Origin: DAOMFB01 sp963801475
GTDB taxonomy: Bacteria; Acidobacteriota; Thermoanaerobaculia; UBA5066
Direction of reading: 5' to 3'
DNA: 64,000 nucleotides
Assembly (NCBI GenBank): GCA_963801475.1
Contig: CAWDEX010000001.1
Location: forward strand, 2,728,001 to 2,792,000
The notes below the pieces were generated by a model. The model had not been told where the DNA came from, searched no databases, and saw nothing but the letters and a program-made list of their open reading frames with translations. Below, in pieces: positions 17,714 through 27,147 of the stretch. How positions within the stretch are numbered: the first letter of the stretch is position 1; the number at the start of each line of letters is the position of its first letter. Both the position numbers and the translations under genes were made by a program.

Positions 17714-19906
17714 TCAGACGATCCAGGCCACGCCGATCGAAAGGAGATCGAGCTGCGACTTCTGCGGGACGACGGTCACGCTCTCGAAGCGGGACGGGTC
17801 GGGCGGCGCCGCCTTCGACTCCAGCTCGGCGATCTCCGCCCGGAGCGCCTCGACCCTCGCTTCGGCGGCTCCCTCCATCCGGTTCTTCGTCAGGACGCCG
17901 CCGACCTTTCCGGTCCGGAGGGTCTTCTTCTTCCCGAAGAGCCCGCCAAGGACGTCGACGGCCGCGGTGGCGATCGCCGTGAACTTCTCGACCTCCCGCC
18001 CCTTCTCCTGCGCCTCGGCGGCGGCGAGATCGCGCCGCTTCTTCTCGAGCTTCTCCCGGACGGAGGCCGGGGCGGACTCGGCGGCGATCCGCCGCGCGAA
18101 CTCTTCGCCGGACTCGCCGGGCGTCGAGAGCGACTTGGTGACCGGATCGCGAAACAGTTGCGCCTCCAGCTTGTCGGGAAGCCGATCCTTCACGGACTTC
18201 TCCAGGGCCTTGACGGCCGAGGGGCCGAGCCACGCGGGGAGGTCCCCGTAGCGGATCGCTTTCGTCGGGGGCGCATCGAGGAGATGGTCGGGGGGGATCT
18301 CGGCGCTCTCCCCTTCCAGAACGTCCGCGACGCCGTCCACGTCGAGGGGGAAGAGTTTCACCGCCGTCGTCTCGGGCGTGGCGCTCCCGGCGCTGGCCTT
18401 GTAGCGGACGGCGTACTTCACGTACAGGTGGGGCGCCGCGATGTCGGCGCCCCGCTTCGTCACCCACCGGGCCGTCCAGGGCGACGGGATCGGCGGCGGG
18501 CCGGCCGCCGCGGGTGCCTCCGCACCCTTCTCCGTGGCGGGCGCCGTCCCCGCCGGGGCTGGGCCCTTCGTCCGGGAAAGGTCCTCGCGCGTCATCGGGC
18601 CGCGGAGGTAGGAGAGCGCCCAGCGGGTCTCCATCAGGACCGGGCCTTTCGCGTGGACGTCGTGCAGCAGGAAGACCCGCTTGCGCGTCTTCGAGAGGAG
18701 CGCCGCCGCGTCTCCCCCGCCCGCGTCCGTCAGTCCCGCGGCGAGCCGCTCGCGGTCGCGCTCGGCCTGGAGCGTTCCGACCCACCAGCAGCCGCAGTTC
18801 GCCAGCCCCTTGTAGTCGAGGTCGACCGGGTTCTGCGTGGCGAGGATGACGCCGACGCCGAAGGCGCGCGCCTGCTTCAGGAGCGTGAGGAGGGGCGGCT
18901 TCGTGGGGGGATTCGCCGAGGGCGGGAAGAAGCCGAAGATCTCGTCGATGTAGAGGAGGGCCCGGAGCGACGGGCTCCCCGGCTGCGAGCGCATCCACGC
19001 CTTGACCCGCGAGAGAAGTGCTGCCACGACGAAGAGGCGCTCGGCGTCGCCGAGGTGCGCGATGGAGACGATCGAGAGCTTCGGCTTGCCTCCCGAACCC
19101 GGCGCCATCATCGCGCCGACGTCGAGCGGCGCTCCCTTCCGGAAGGCCGCCGTGGCCGGCGACGCGGCGACGTTGTTCAGCGCGAGGACCAGGGCCTGCC
19201 GCTCCTTCGCCGGGTAGAACGTCTCCAGTGGCAGCGCGCCGACCGTCGGGAAGGGGGGCGCGGCCACGGCGGTCACGAGCGACTCGAGCCGCGCCGTCTC
19301 CCCCTTCCCCCAGAGCGCCTCGACGCAATGAGACAGAAGGATCAACTCGCGCGACTTCACCGGGTCGGCGTCGATCCCCGCGAGGCCGAGGACTCCCGAC
19401 GCGAAGGCCGCGACGACGTCGCGCCGGTCTTCCTCGTCCGCGCCGGCGGGAGGCGGCGGGCAGGAGCCGACGAGATCGAGCGGCCACCCCGAGGTCGAAC
19501 CGGGGGTGTAGATCGCGGCTTCGCGCGACGCCGCGTAGGCCGCCACGTCGGCGGGGCCGAGGCCCCAGCCCGCGAGGCCCTCCGTCCAGCCCTTCGCTTC
19601 GCTCTCCGCGCTCTTTCCGCCTTTCGCCTCGACGTAGGGCCCGAATTCCTCCGGCGAGAGCTTCGGAAACGCGAGGAGCAGGTTTCCGAGATCTCCTTTC
19701 GGATCCACCGCGAGGACGGGAACGCCGGACTTCAGCAGCTCCTCGATCAGCACGATGCCGAGAGCGGTCTTGCCGCTGCCGGTCATTCCGACGATGAGGC
19801 CGTGGGTCGTCAGGTCGTCCGGATCAAAAAGGAGCGGTTCGCCCGTCGTCCTGCCGGAGACTCGGTCGACCGTCCGGCCGATAAACAGCCTGTCGCTCTT
19901 CGCCAT
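17714..19906 (-). CDS. HerA/VirB4-like P-loop ATPase
   Basis: 730 aa. Walker A is GMTGSGKT (40-47), strand 2 is PVLAVDPKGDLGNLL, and Walker B is LLYIDEIFGFFPP. A further conserved stretch is VGVILATQNPVDLDYKGLANCG, typical of the HerA/FtsK-like helicase superfamily (compare E. coli YjgR). The C-terminal 250 residues have a charged coiled-coil portion (EKKRRDLAAAEAQEKGREVEK). The family is poorly characterised; HerA itself works with NurA in DNA end resection, but no nuclease is nearby. It starts at ATG 19904-19906, divergent from the spermidine-synthase/TPR gene. Confidence 0.85.
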   Translation of the reverse strand: MAKSDRLFIGRTVDRVSGRTTGEPLLFDPDDLTTHGLIVGMTGSGKTALGIVLIEELLKSGVPVLAVDPKGDLGNLLLAFPKLSPEEFGPYVEAKGGKSAESEAKGWTEGLAGWGLGPADVAAYAASREAAIYTPGSTSGWPLDLVGSCPPPPAGADEEDRRDVVAAFASGVLGLAGIDADPVKSRELILLSHCVEALWGKGETARLESLVTAVAAPPFPTVGALPLETFYPAKERQALVLALNNVAASPATAAFRKGAPLDVGAMMAPGSGGKPKLSIVSIAHLGDAERLFVVAALLSRVKAWMRSQPGSPSLRALLYIDEIFGFFPPSANPPTKPPLLTLLKQARAFGVGVILATQNPVDLDYKGLANCGCWWVGTLQAERDRERLAAGLTDAGGGDAAALLSKTRKRVFLLHDVHAKGPVLMETRWALSYLRGPMTREDLSRTKGPAPAGTAPATEKGAEAPAAAGPPPIPSPWTARWVTKRGADIAAPHLYVKYAVRYKASAGSATPETTAVKLFPLDVDGVADVLEGESAEIPPDHLLDAPPTKAIRYGDLPAWLGPSAVKALEKSVKDRLPDKLEAQLFRDPVTKSLSTPGESGEEFARRIAAESAPASVREKLEKKRRDLAAAEAQEKGREVEKFTAIATAAVDVLGGLFGKKKTLRTGKVGGVLTKNRMEGAAEARVEALRAEIAELESKAAPPDPSRFESVTVVPQKSQLDLLSIGVAWIV

Positions 19907-19973
19907 GGGGCAAGTCTAGCCAAACGCGGTGTCCGCCCCGCGACTTCCTTTATCCTCGCGGAGGTCGTCTGAG

Positions 19974-22900
19974 ATGAGCCGTTCGCGCCGCCTCCTCTTC
20001 GAAGCCTGCTTCTTCCTCTCGGGAGCGGCCGGTCTCGTCTACCAGGTCGTCTGGGGGCGCCGGCTCGCAGCCTTTTTCGGATCGACGCTGGAGGGGGTGA
20101 GCGTCGTCCTCGCGGTCTTCATGGCGGGGCTCGGCGCGGGGGCCTTCGTCCTCGGACGCCGCGCCGACCGGACGGCCGACGCCGGCCGGCTCTACGGCAT
20201 CTTGGAAATTCTGGTCGGGCTCTACGGCGCCGTCAGCCTTCCTCTCCTCGCGCTCGCCGGATCCGCCTTCCAGGCCGCGTCCGTCTCCTTCGCCCCTGGA
20301 CCCGCTCTCGTCCTTCTCAAAATCGGGGCGACGCTCTTCGCGCTCCTCCTCCCCTGTTTCCTGATGGGCGGGACGCTTCCGGCCCTCGTCCGCGCCTTCG
20401 CCGGGACCGGCGGGAACCCGGCCCGGCCGCTCGGCCTCCTCTACGCACTCAACCTCGCCGGCGCGGTCGCCGGCACCCTCGCCGCGGGATTCTTCCTGAT
20501 CGAGGAGCTGGGGCTCCTCGGCACGACGCTCGCCGCGGCCTCCGTCAACCTTCTCGCCGGCGCCGCGGTGCTCGCGGCCACCCGCGGAGGGCGCGACGCG
20601 GCGCCGGCGGCTCTTCCGGGCCAACGGCCCGCCGTCTCCTCCGGACGGTTGCGCCGGGAGGTCCTCCTCCTCACCGGGCTCTTCGTGTCGGGGGCCCTTC
20701 TCTTCGCGGCCGAGGTCGTCTTCACGCGTGTCCTCGCCCTCGTCTTCGGCGTCTCGACCTACGCCTTCACGCTGATCCTGGCGATCTTCCTCCTCGGCCT
20801 CGGACTCGGCGCCCTGGTTCTCGCCCGCCTCGGCCGCCACGGCGTCGCGCCCGTGGCCACCTTCGCGCTGGCCCAGATCGGCCTCGCGGCAGCGCTCCTC
20901 GGCACGACCGCCGCCATGCCGTTCGTGCCGCGGGTGGTCCTCCTCCTGCGGCAGATCCCGGAGGCCGGCTTCTTCGAGATCCTCGCGGGGAAGGCGCTCG
21001 TCGCGACCTTCCTGATCCTCCCCGCGGCCGTCCTCGGCGGCATCGGGACGCCCGCCCTCCTCGCGGCGCTCGCGGCGGAGCCCGGGCGCGTGGGGGGACG
21101 GGTCGGCGACGGCTACCTCGCCAACTGTGCCGGAACCGTCGCGGGAGCACTCCTGACGGGATTCCTCCTCCTGCCGGCGTTCGGCACCGAGGGGACCCTC
21201 AAGTGGGTCACCGCGGCGAGCGCGCTGGCCGGCCTCGTCGCGCTCGCCGGCGCCGATGGGCGCCGCCTCCGGTGGGCCGCCGCCGCGGCCGGCGCGGCCG
21301 CCGCGGCGGGAACCCTCGCGATCCCGGTCTGGCCCGTCTGGCTCTTCTTGAACGCGGACGCCGGCGCCCGGATCACCGTCGCGACGAGCCGCCGGGAATT
21401 CGAGGAACGGCTGCGGGCGAATCCCTACGAGGTCCTCTTCTTCCGCGAGGGACGCGAAGCGACGATCGCGGTCGTGCAGGCACCCCGCTACCGCTCGCTC
21501 ATCGTGAACGGCCACCCGGACGCCTCCGACCGCGACGACATGTCCACCCAGCTCATGCTGGCGGTCCTGCCGATCGGCCTCCATGCGTCGCCGGAGGATG
21601 TCCTGGTCGTCGGGTATGGCGCCGGCGTATCGGCGGCCGCCGCCGCGAAGATTCCCGTCGTCAAGCGCGTGGACATCGCCGAGATCGAGCCCGCCGTTCT
21701 CGAGGCGGCGCCCTTCTTCGCCCACGTCAACGGCGGCGTCGAGCGCGACCCGAAGGTGAGCGTCGCGGCCGACGACGCCCGGAGCTTCGTGGGGCGGACG
21801 CGGCGAACCTGGGACGTCGTCATCTCCGAGCCGTCGAATCCCTGGCGGGCCGGCGTGGCCTCCCTCTACTCGGCGGATTTCTACCGCGACCTGAAGAAGC
21901 GGCTGAAGCCCGGCGGCCTTCTCGCCCAGTGGATGCACCTCTACGACCTTGACGCGCCGACGCTCCGGATCGTCTTCCGGACGCTCACGGCCAGCTTCGC
22001 TGACGTGTGCGTCTTCTGGCTCGACGAGGGAGACGTCGTCCTCCTCGCTTCAGACACGCCGATCGCCCTCCGGACCGAGCAGCTCCGCGCCCTTCTCGAC
22101 GGCCCGCTCCGGCCGGCACGGATCCGGTGGGCGCGGCTCGAGAGCGCCGACGACGTCTGGGGTCGATACCTGCTCGACCGGGCCGGGATCCTGGCGTTCC
22201 TCTCCCCGGCCGATCCCGTCCACGACGACGACCGTCCCGTCCTGGAGTTCCGGGCCCCTCGCGGCGCCTTCCGGGCCGACCCGTTCCTTGCCGAAAGGCT
22301 TCTTGCGCGCAAGCTCGAGCGGGGCGTCACGCTGCCGAAGGTCGTCGGGCCGGAACCATCCCAGTCCGCCCGCTGGCTCGGCGTGGCCGGCATGTACGAG
22401 CAGATCGAGCGCCGGACCGAGGCCGTGGAGGCGGTCCGCCGTGCCGCCGAGGGCGCGTCTCCCGCTGCCCGGATCCGCGCCGCTGAGATCGCCCTCGCGG
22501 GCCGGCGGGTGAAGGAGGCGGCCGACCTCCTGAATGCCGTCGCTCCGGCCGTCCGCGGCGGGACGCCCGACGACGCCCGCCTCTTCTCCTACGCCGAGGC
22601 GCGGTTCTTCGCGTCCCAGGGACAGCTCGACCGGGCGCGGGTCGCGTGGGAGCGAACGGGAGAGATCGATGGGAAGGCGGGCCTCGAGCTCCTGTCGATC
22701 CTCGTCTCATCAGGACAGGAGGAAGCGGCTCTCGACCAGGCGCGCCGACTTCTCGAGGCGGCGCGGCTCGGCGGACCCGTCGGCGCTTCAGAGGTAGTCA
22801 TCGTCTACGAATTCCTCCGGGGCCTGGCGCTTCGCCCAAGAGGGCTCCCCGAGGTGACCCGCCTTCTCGAGAGCTTTCCCGCCCCGGCCACCGGCCTTCC

Positions 22901-23192
22901 GCAGCAGCCGCGACAGCGCCTTCTGGCTGCCCTCTACGAGCGCCTCGGGCGCCCCTCGGATGCGCTCACCGCCTGCGAGCGCTCCGCCGCCACAGGCGTC
23001 TTCGACGTCGACGTCCTCGCGGTCAGCGCGCGCGCGCTCCGGGCGCTCGGCCGCACGTCCGAGGCGTCCGAGGCCGAGGCGACTCTCGCCGCCGTCGCGC
23101 CTGACGAGACGCTGCCGGCCCTGCGAAGCCCTCTGCTCGATACCCAGGCCCCGGCGCCGCTCCCGCGGGCGGCGGGGAACCGCCGCCGCTGA
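19974..23192 (+). CDS. Spermidine-synthase-like membrane fusion with C-terminal TPR region
   Basis: 1072 aa. The N-terminal half has about 12 hydrophobic helices with FLSGAAGLVYQVVWGRRL near the start. A spermidine-synthase-like Rossmann domain follows (about 470-720: DVLVVGYGAGVSAAAAA, DIAEIEPAV, DDARSFV and VVISEPSNPWRAGVASLYS). Helical, TPR-like repeats run from about 790 to the end. The ATG 19974 is preferred over an upstream in-frame ATG because GGAGG lies just ahead and the hydrophobic N-terminus begins properly. These fusions are widespread and mostly of unknown function; the aminopropyltransferase catalytic aspartates are replaced by the SEPSNPW motif. It is followed 11 bases later by the thioesterase gene. 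Confidence 0.85.
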   Translation: MSRSRRLLFEACFFLSGAAGLVYQVVWGRRLAAFFGSTLEGVSVVLAVFMAGLGAGAFVLGRRADRTADAGRLYGILEILVGLYGAVSLPLLALAGSAFQAASVSFAPGPALVLLKIGATLFALLLPCFLMGGTLPALVRAFAGTGGNPARPLGLLYALNLAGAVAGTLAAGFFLIEELGLLGTTLAAASVNLLAGAAVLAATRGGRDAAPAALPGQRPAVSSGRLRREVLLLTGLFVSGALLFAAEVVFTRVLALVFGVSTYAFTLILAIFLLGLGLGALVLARLGRHGVAPVATFALAQIGLAAALLGTTAAMPFVPRVVLLLRQIPEAGFFEILAGKALVATFLILPAAVLGGIGTPALLAALAAEPGRVGGRVGDGYLANCAGTVAGALLTGFLLLPAFGTEGTLKWVTAASALAGLVALAGADGRRLRWAAAAAGAAAAAGTLAIPVWPVWLFLNADAGARITVATSRREFEERLRANPYEVLFFREGREATIAVVQAPRYRSLIVNGHPDASDRDDMSTQLMLAVLPIGLHASPEDVLVVGYGAGVSAAAAAKIPVVKRVDIAEIEPAVLEAAPFFAHVNGGVERDPKVSVAADDARSFVGRTRRTWDVVISEPSNPWRAGVASLYSADFYRDLKKRLKPGGLLAQWMHLYDLDAPTLRIVFRTLTASFADVCVFWLDEGDVVLLASDTPIALRTEQLRALLDGPLRPARIRWARLESADDVWGRYLLDRAGILAFLSPADPVHDDDRPVLEFRAPRGAFRADPFLAERLLARKLERGVTLPKVVGPEPSQSARWLGVAGMYEQIERRTEAVEAVRRAAEGASPAARIRAAEIALAGRRVKEAADLLNAVAPAVRGGTPDDARLFSYAEARFFASQGQLDRARVAWERTGEIDGKAGLELLSILVSSGQEEAALDQARRLLEAARLGGPVGASEVVIVYEFLRGLALRPRGLPEVTRLLESFPAPATGLPQQPRQRLLAALYERLGRPSDALTACERSAATGVFDVDVLAVSARALRALGRTSEASEAEATLAAVAPDETLPALRSPLLDTQAPAPLPRAAGNRRR

Positions 23193-23203
23193 GGAGGGCC
23201 ACG

Positions 23204-23590
23204 ATGACGTTGGAGCAAGACATCCGCCCCGAGCCGGCCATCCGCGTGTCGATGCTTCCGCGCGATACGAACGCGAACGGGACGATCTTCGGCGGCATTC
23301 TCCTCGCCTACCTCGACCAGGCAGGCGCCATCGCGACGAGGGGCACATGCCACCGTGTCGTCACTGTGAAGATGACCGAGGTGGTCTTCCACGCCCCTGT
23401 CTTCGTCGGCGACGTCGTCAGCTTCTATGCTCGTGTCGTCAAGATCGGCACGACTTCCATTACCGTACATGTCGATGTCGAGGCGGAGCGGTGGCGTGAA
23501 GAACAGCGCCCCGTGAAGGTCACCGAAGCCGAAATCGTCTACGTGAAGGTGGACGAGAACGGTCGCCCGTGTCCCATCTCACACCGGTGA
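23204..23590 (+). CDS. Acyl-CoA thioesterase (hotdog fold)
   Basis: 128 aa, a single hotdog domain. The family motif MLPRDTNANGTIFGGILLAYLDQAGA carries the conserved Asn/Gly loop and active-site aspartate, and VVFHAPVFVGDVVSFYARV forms the second half; this is the YciA/BACH-like acyl-CoA hydrolase pattern. It would release free fatty acid from acyl-CoA in the cytoplasm. It lies 11 bases after the TPR fusion gene and is probably translated from the same mRNA. Confidence 0.9.
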   Translation: MTLEQDIRPEPAIRVSMLPRDTNANGTIFGGILLAYLDQAGAIATRGTCHRVVTVKMTEVVFHAPVFVGDVVSFYARVVKIGTTSITVHVDVEAERWREEQRPVKVTEAEIVYVKVDENGRPCPISHR

Positions 23591-24029
23591 GCGTCGGCTG
23601 GCCCGGCCGATCCTGAATCGGTTTGGACGGATCGAAATCCATCTCGATGGATGCAGGGACGAAATCGGTCGCCCGAATGACCCATCCGGCGGTCGAATTC
23701 AATCCGGAAGAACGCTCGTAAGCCTATGAGAAATCGATATTTATAGCTCGCGCCCGCAGGGGCGGCCAGCGGGAGTCGCGGACAGGTCTCCGGGGCCACG
23801 ATCTTGCTTGAGAGAGCCGAGGAAGTGGTCTAGGCTCTTTTCAAAAGTCGTGTTCCACGTGTGGGTTCAGGCCGGTCACGGTTCCGGCCCGTCAACGAAG
23901 GCCCTGAGCGGCCATTCAGATTTCGAAGGAGGAAGGAGGTCCATAGAGTCGAGCGGCAGAGACGGAGACTCAGACGTTTCCCGAGACGATCTGGTCCACC
24001 TAGAAGAACGAAAGAGAAAGGCAGGTCAT
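23591..24029. other. 439-bp intergenic region upstream of the TonB-type receptor gene
   Basis: No gene is supported here. It is the longest non-coding stretch in the window. It holds an AT-rich patch around 23725-23746 (ATCGATATTTATAG) in otherwise GC-rich DNA, an 11-base near-palindrome CTTTTCAAAAG at 23837-23847 and a CACGTG core near 23856. The promoter of the receptor gene must be within or near it, but no convincing -35/-10 pair can be picked by eye. An open frame spans from 23808 into the receptor gene, but its N-terminal part has no signal peptide and is discounted. Confidence 0.6.
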
Positions 24030-26993
24030 ATGGAGTCAGTCAGGAAGAAGAGGTGGCGCGGCGCCAGCATTCTGGCAATCGCACTTCTCTTTGCCTCCGG
24101 GATCGCCTTCGGCCAGGCCCAGACGGGCAACATCTACGCGAGGGCCTCGGACGAGCAGGGGGCAGGGCTGCCCGGAGTCACTGTCACGCTGACGGGCGTC
24201 AGCGCCCCGATCAGCCAGGTCACGAACGTGAACGGCGAGGTCCGGTTCCTCAACCTCGCCCCCGCCCCGTACACCCTCGAGTTCGGCCTCCAGGGCTTCT
24301 CGAAGGTGTCGCGGAAGAACGTCACCGTGTCCGTCGGCCAGAACACGCAGATCAACGTGACCATGAAGCTGGCGGGAGTGCAGGAAAGCGTCGTCGTGAC
24401 GGGCGAGAGCCCGCTTCTCGACACGCGCAAGACCGGCTCCTCGGCCACCGTCGACAAGGTCCAGCTCGAGGAGATCCCGAGTGCGCGCGACCCGTGGGTC
24501 ATCCTCCAGACGGCCCCGGGCGTCCAGATCGACCGCGTCAATGTCGGCGGCTCGGAGAGCGGCCAGCAGTCGGTCTACGTCGGGAAGGGGGACAACGGCT
24601 TCCAGGGGACGTGGAACGTCGACGGCGTGAACATCACCGACATGGGCGCCCTCGGCTCCTCCCCGGCGTACTACGACTTCGACTCTTTCGCCGAAATACA
24701 GATCTCGACCGGCGGATCGGACGTTTCGATCCAGACGCCGGGCGCCCAGCTCAACATGGTCACGAAGCGCGGCACGAACGACGTCCACGGGTCGGCGCGC
24801 GTCCTGATCACCGACCGCAAGATGCAGTCCTCGAACATCTCCGAAGAGCTGGCAGCCCAGCTGAAGGCGGCGGGCCAGACGGTCCAGGGCAACCAGATCC
24901 AGGAGATCCAGGACTACGGCGTCGAGGTGGGAGGTCCCGTCTGGAAGGACCACATCTGGCTCTGGGGCGCCTACGGCCGGAACCAGATCAACAACCTGAC
25001 CGCGGCGGGCTATCCGGACAATACGAAGCTCGAGGATTACAACCTCAAGCTGAACGCCCAGATTATCCCGGAGAACACCCTTACGGCCGTCTACAACTAC
25101 AACAACAAGGTCAAGCTGGGACGCAACTCCAGCCCGACCCGGCCTCCCGAGACGGCGTTCAACCAGAGCGGCCCCGGGAAGCTCTACAAGATCGAGGACT
25201 CTCACATCTTCAGCCCCGACGTCTTCGCGACCGTGTCGTACTCCCGCGTGATCGGAGGTTTCTCCTTCGTCACCCCCGGGCAGACTCAGGCCTACCAGGA
25301 CGAAAACCTCGTCTGGCATAACAGCTTCTACCAGTACGACACGTTCCGCCCGCAGACCCAGGTTAACGTCCTCCCGTCGTTCTTCCTCAGGACGGGGAAC
25401 GTCGGCCACGAGTTCAAGACCGGGTTCGTCTACCGGTCGACGCCGGTCGGCTCGACCTCGACCTGGCCGCAAGGGATCATCGGCTGGGCGCCCGGGGCGT
25501 ACCTCGACCAGGGCGTCGCCGCGTTCGTACGCGTAGGAAACCGCCAGACCGAGCAGAATTACTACTCGGGCTACCTCTCGGACACCATGACGATCGACAA
25601 GCTGACGGTCAACCTCGGCGTCCGGTACGACCACCAGACCAGCTACAACACGGCGATATCCGCCCCCTGCTGCCTGTACAGCACGACGGCCTGGCCGCAG
25701 GTGCCGTTCACGCCCCTCACCGCCCCCGCTTCTTCGTCGCTCACCTGGAACGACTGGTCCCCGCGCGTCGGCCTGACCTACTCGCTGAACCAGGGGAAGA
25801 CGCTCGTCAAGGCGAGCTATGGCCGGTTCGTCAACCAGCTCGGAGGCGGGACCTCCAGCTACAACGGGAACGCGCCGACCGGGGCGTCATATCTGTACTA
25901 CTACTGGAACGACGCGAACCACAACACCCGTGTCGAGCCGGGCGAGGTGGATTTCACGAGCGATTACGGCTACGGGAACAACGGCATCCTCTTCGGGGGC
26001 TACATCGACCCGGCCCATCCGAACTCCGCGGTCGCCCTGAACAGGAACGACCCGAACATGAAGTCGCCTAAGACGGACGAGTTCATTCTCGGTTTCGAGC
26101 ATGAGGTGCTCCCGGCCTTCGTCGTCGGCCTGAGCGGCACGTACCGGAAGTTCACCGGCTTCCTCGGCAGCCAACCGCTCAGCGCGGACGGCACCCGCGT
26201 CCTGACCCAGGCCGACTACACCTGCACGGCGGTCGGCCCCTTCCCGCAGACACCGCGCAGCACGCCGGAGATGGTCAACCAATGCGACCCGAAGGCGGGC
26301 GTGGCTGGAGAAAGCCGGATGCTGACGAACGTCTCCGGCTACAACCAGCAATACTGGGGCGTCGATTTCACGGCCCAGAAGCGTTATTCGGACAAGTGGA
26401 TGGCGCGCTTCGCCTTCACCTGGGCCGACTGGAAGCAGCACAACACGTCGGAGATTGCCGACCCTTCAAGCCTCCGGCCTGGATCGGGAAACGACATCAT
26501 CGGCTACGGAATTGCTGACGGCGGAACCGTCGTCGTCAGCCCCGGCGCCATCTCAGGCGCAAAAGCGCAGGTCTTCATCAACGCGAGGTGGCAGGCGACC
26601 CTTTCGGGCCTCTACACCCTGCCGCTCGACTTCAACATCTCGACGAGCCTCTTCGCCCGGGAGGGCTACCCGGTTCCGTACTACCGGCAGATCACGACGG
26701 AGGCCAACGTGCCGTCGTATGCCTCGACGAAGCAGTATCTGCTTGGAAACGTGTCCGACGTCCGGCTCCCTACGGTCTTCGAGTGGGACCTGGGTCTCTC
26801 GAAGGTCGTGAAGGTGGGCCCCCTCGACGTCACCCTCATGGCGGACTGCTTCAACCTCCTGAACCGGAACACGGTCCTGCAGCGCCAGAATCGTGTTCGT
26901 GGATCGATGACGACACCGAGCTCCTCGGACAACAACATCCTCGAGCAGCAGAGCCCGCGGATCTTCCGCTTCGGCGCCCGCCTCAGCTTCTAG
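24030..26993 (+). CDS. TonB-dependent receptor-like outer membrane protein with carboxypeptidase-regulatory-like domain
   Basis: 987 aa. The ATG at 24030, preceded by GAGAAAGGCAGG, gives a normal signal peptide (KKRWRGASILAIALLFASGIAFGQ). Residues about 31-115 are a CarboxypepD_reg beta-sandwich (ARASDEQGAGLPGVTVTLTG, then GEVRFLNLAPAPYTLEF). A plug-like region follows (ESVVVTGESPLLDT, DGVNITDMGALG, QLNMVTKRGTN), then a large beta-barrel ending FRFGARLSF with terminal Phe. This is the 'Oar-like' receptor type abundant in Acidobacteriota and myxobacteria. The ligand is unknown. It heads the co-directional cluster of sulfatase-like, VWFA, TPR and GWxTD proteins, though a terminator separates it from them. 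Confidence 0.93.
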   Translation: MESVRKKRWRGASILAIALLFASGIAFGQAQTGNIYARASDEQGAGLPGVTVTLTGVSAPISQVTNVNGEVRFLNLAPAPYTLEFGLQGFSKVSRKNVTVSVGQNTQINVTMKLAGVQESVVVTGESPLLDTRKTGSSATVDKVQLEEIPSARDPWVILQTAPGVQIDRVNVGGSESGQQSVYVGKGDNGFQGTWNVDGVNITDMGALGSSPAYYDFDSFAEIQISTGGSDVSIQTPGAQLNMVTKRGTNDVHGSARVLITDRKMQSSNISEELAAQLKAAGQTVQGNQIQEIQDYGVEVGGPVWKDHIWLWGAYGRNQINNLTAAGYPDNTKLEDYNLKLNAQIIPENTLTAVYNYNNKVKLGRNSSPTRPPETAFNQSGPGKLYKIEDSHIFSPDVFATVSYSRVIGGFSFVTPGQTQAYQDENLVWHNSFYQYDTFRPQTQVNVLPSFFLRTGNVGHEFKTGFVYRSTPVGSTSTWPQGIIGWAPGAYLDQGVAAFVRVGNRQTEQNYYSGYLSDTMTIDKLTVNLGVRYDHQTSYNTAISAPCCLYSTTAWPQVPFTPLTAPASSSLTWNDWSPRVGLTYSLNQGKTLVKASYGRFVNQLGGGTSSYNGNAPTGASYLYYYWNDANHNTRVEPGEVDFTSDYGYGNNGILFGGYIDPAHPNSAVALNRNDPNMKSPKTDEFILGFEHEVLPAFVVGLSGTYRKFTGFLGSQPLSADGTRVLTQADYTCTAVGPFPQTPRSTPEMVNQCDPKAGVAGESRMLTNVSGYNQQYWGVDFTAQKRYSDKWMARFAFTWADWKQHNTSEIADPSSLRPGSGNDIIGYGIADGGTVVVSPGAISGAKAQVFINARWQATLSGLYTLPLDFNISTSLFAREGYPVPYYRQITTEANVPSYASTKQYLLGNVSDVRLPTVFEWDLGLSKVVKVGPLDVTLMADCFNLLNRNTVLQRQNRVRGSMTTPSSSDNNILEQQSPRIFRFGARLSF

Positions 26994-27001
26994 TTCTCCA
27001 C

Positions 27002-27029
27002 GGGGAACCCGGAACCGGCCGGGTTCCCC
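27002..27029 (+). repeat. Perfect 11-bp hairpin just after the receptor stop codon
   Basis: GGGGAACCCGG (27002-27012), a 6-base loop and CCGGGTTCCCC (27019-27029) form a perfect 11-bp stem nine bases after the receptor stop codon. No T-tract follows, so it is better read as a 3'-UTR mRNA-stabilising or pausing hairpin than as an intrinsic terminator on its own. Confidence 0.6.
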
Positions 27030-27079
27030 AGTCCCCTCCGCGCCCGAAGCGACGCTCGCTCCGCAAGCGGCCATTTCGG

Positions 27080-27108
27080 CCCCCGGGCTCCACGGCCCGG
27101 GGGTTTTT
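27080..27108 (+). terminator. Intrinsic terminator downstream of the receptor gene
   Basis: CCCCCGGGC (27080-27088), a 6-base loop and GCCCGGGGG (27095-27103) form a perfect 9-bp GC stem directly followed by TTTTT (27104-27108). This is a textbook Rho-independent terminator and should separate most receptor transcripts from the following sulfatase-like gene, whose start is only 40 bases further on. Confidence 0.82.
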
Positions 27109-27147
27109 CTCTTGAAGACCCCCCCCCGCTCCTGAGAACCTCCGCGC

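Noticed and set aside
16162..17982. 606-codon plus-strand open frame antisense to the antiporter
   Set aside because: Highly charged Arg/Asp/Gly-rich product without hydrophobic core or motifs; a shadow of the minus-strand membrane protein gene.
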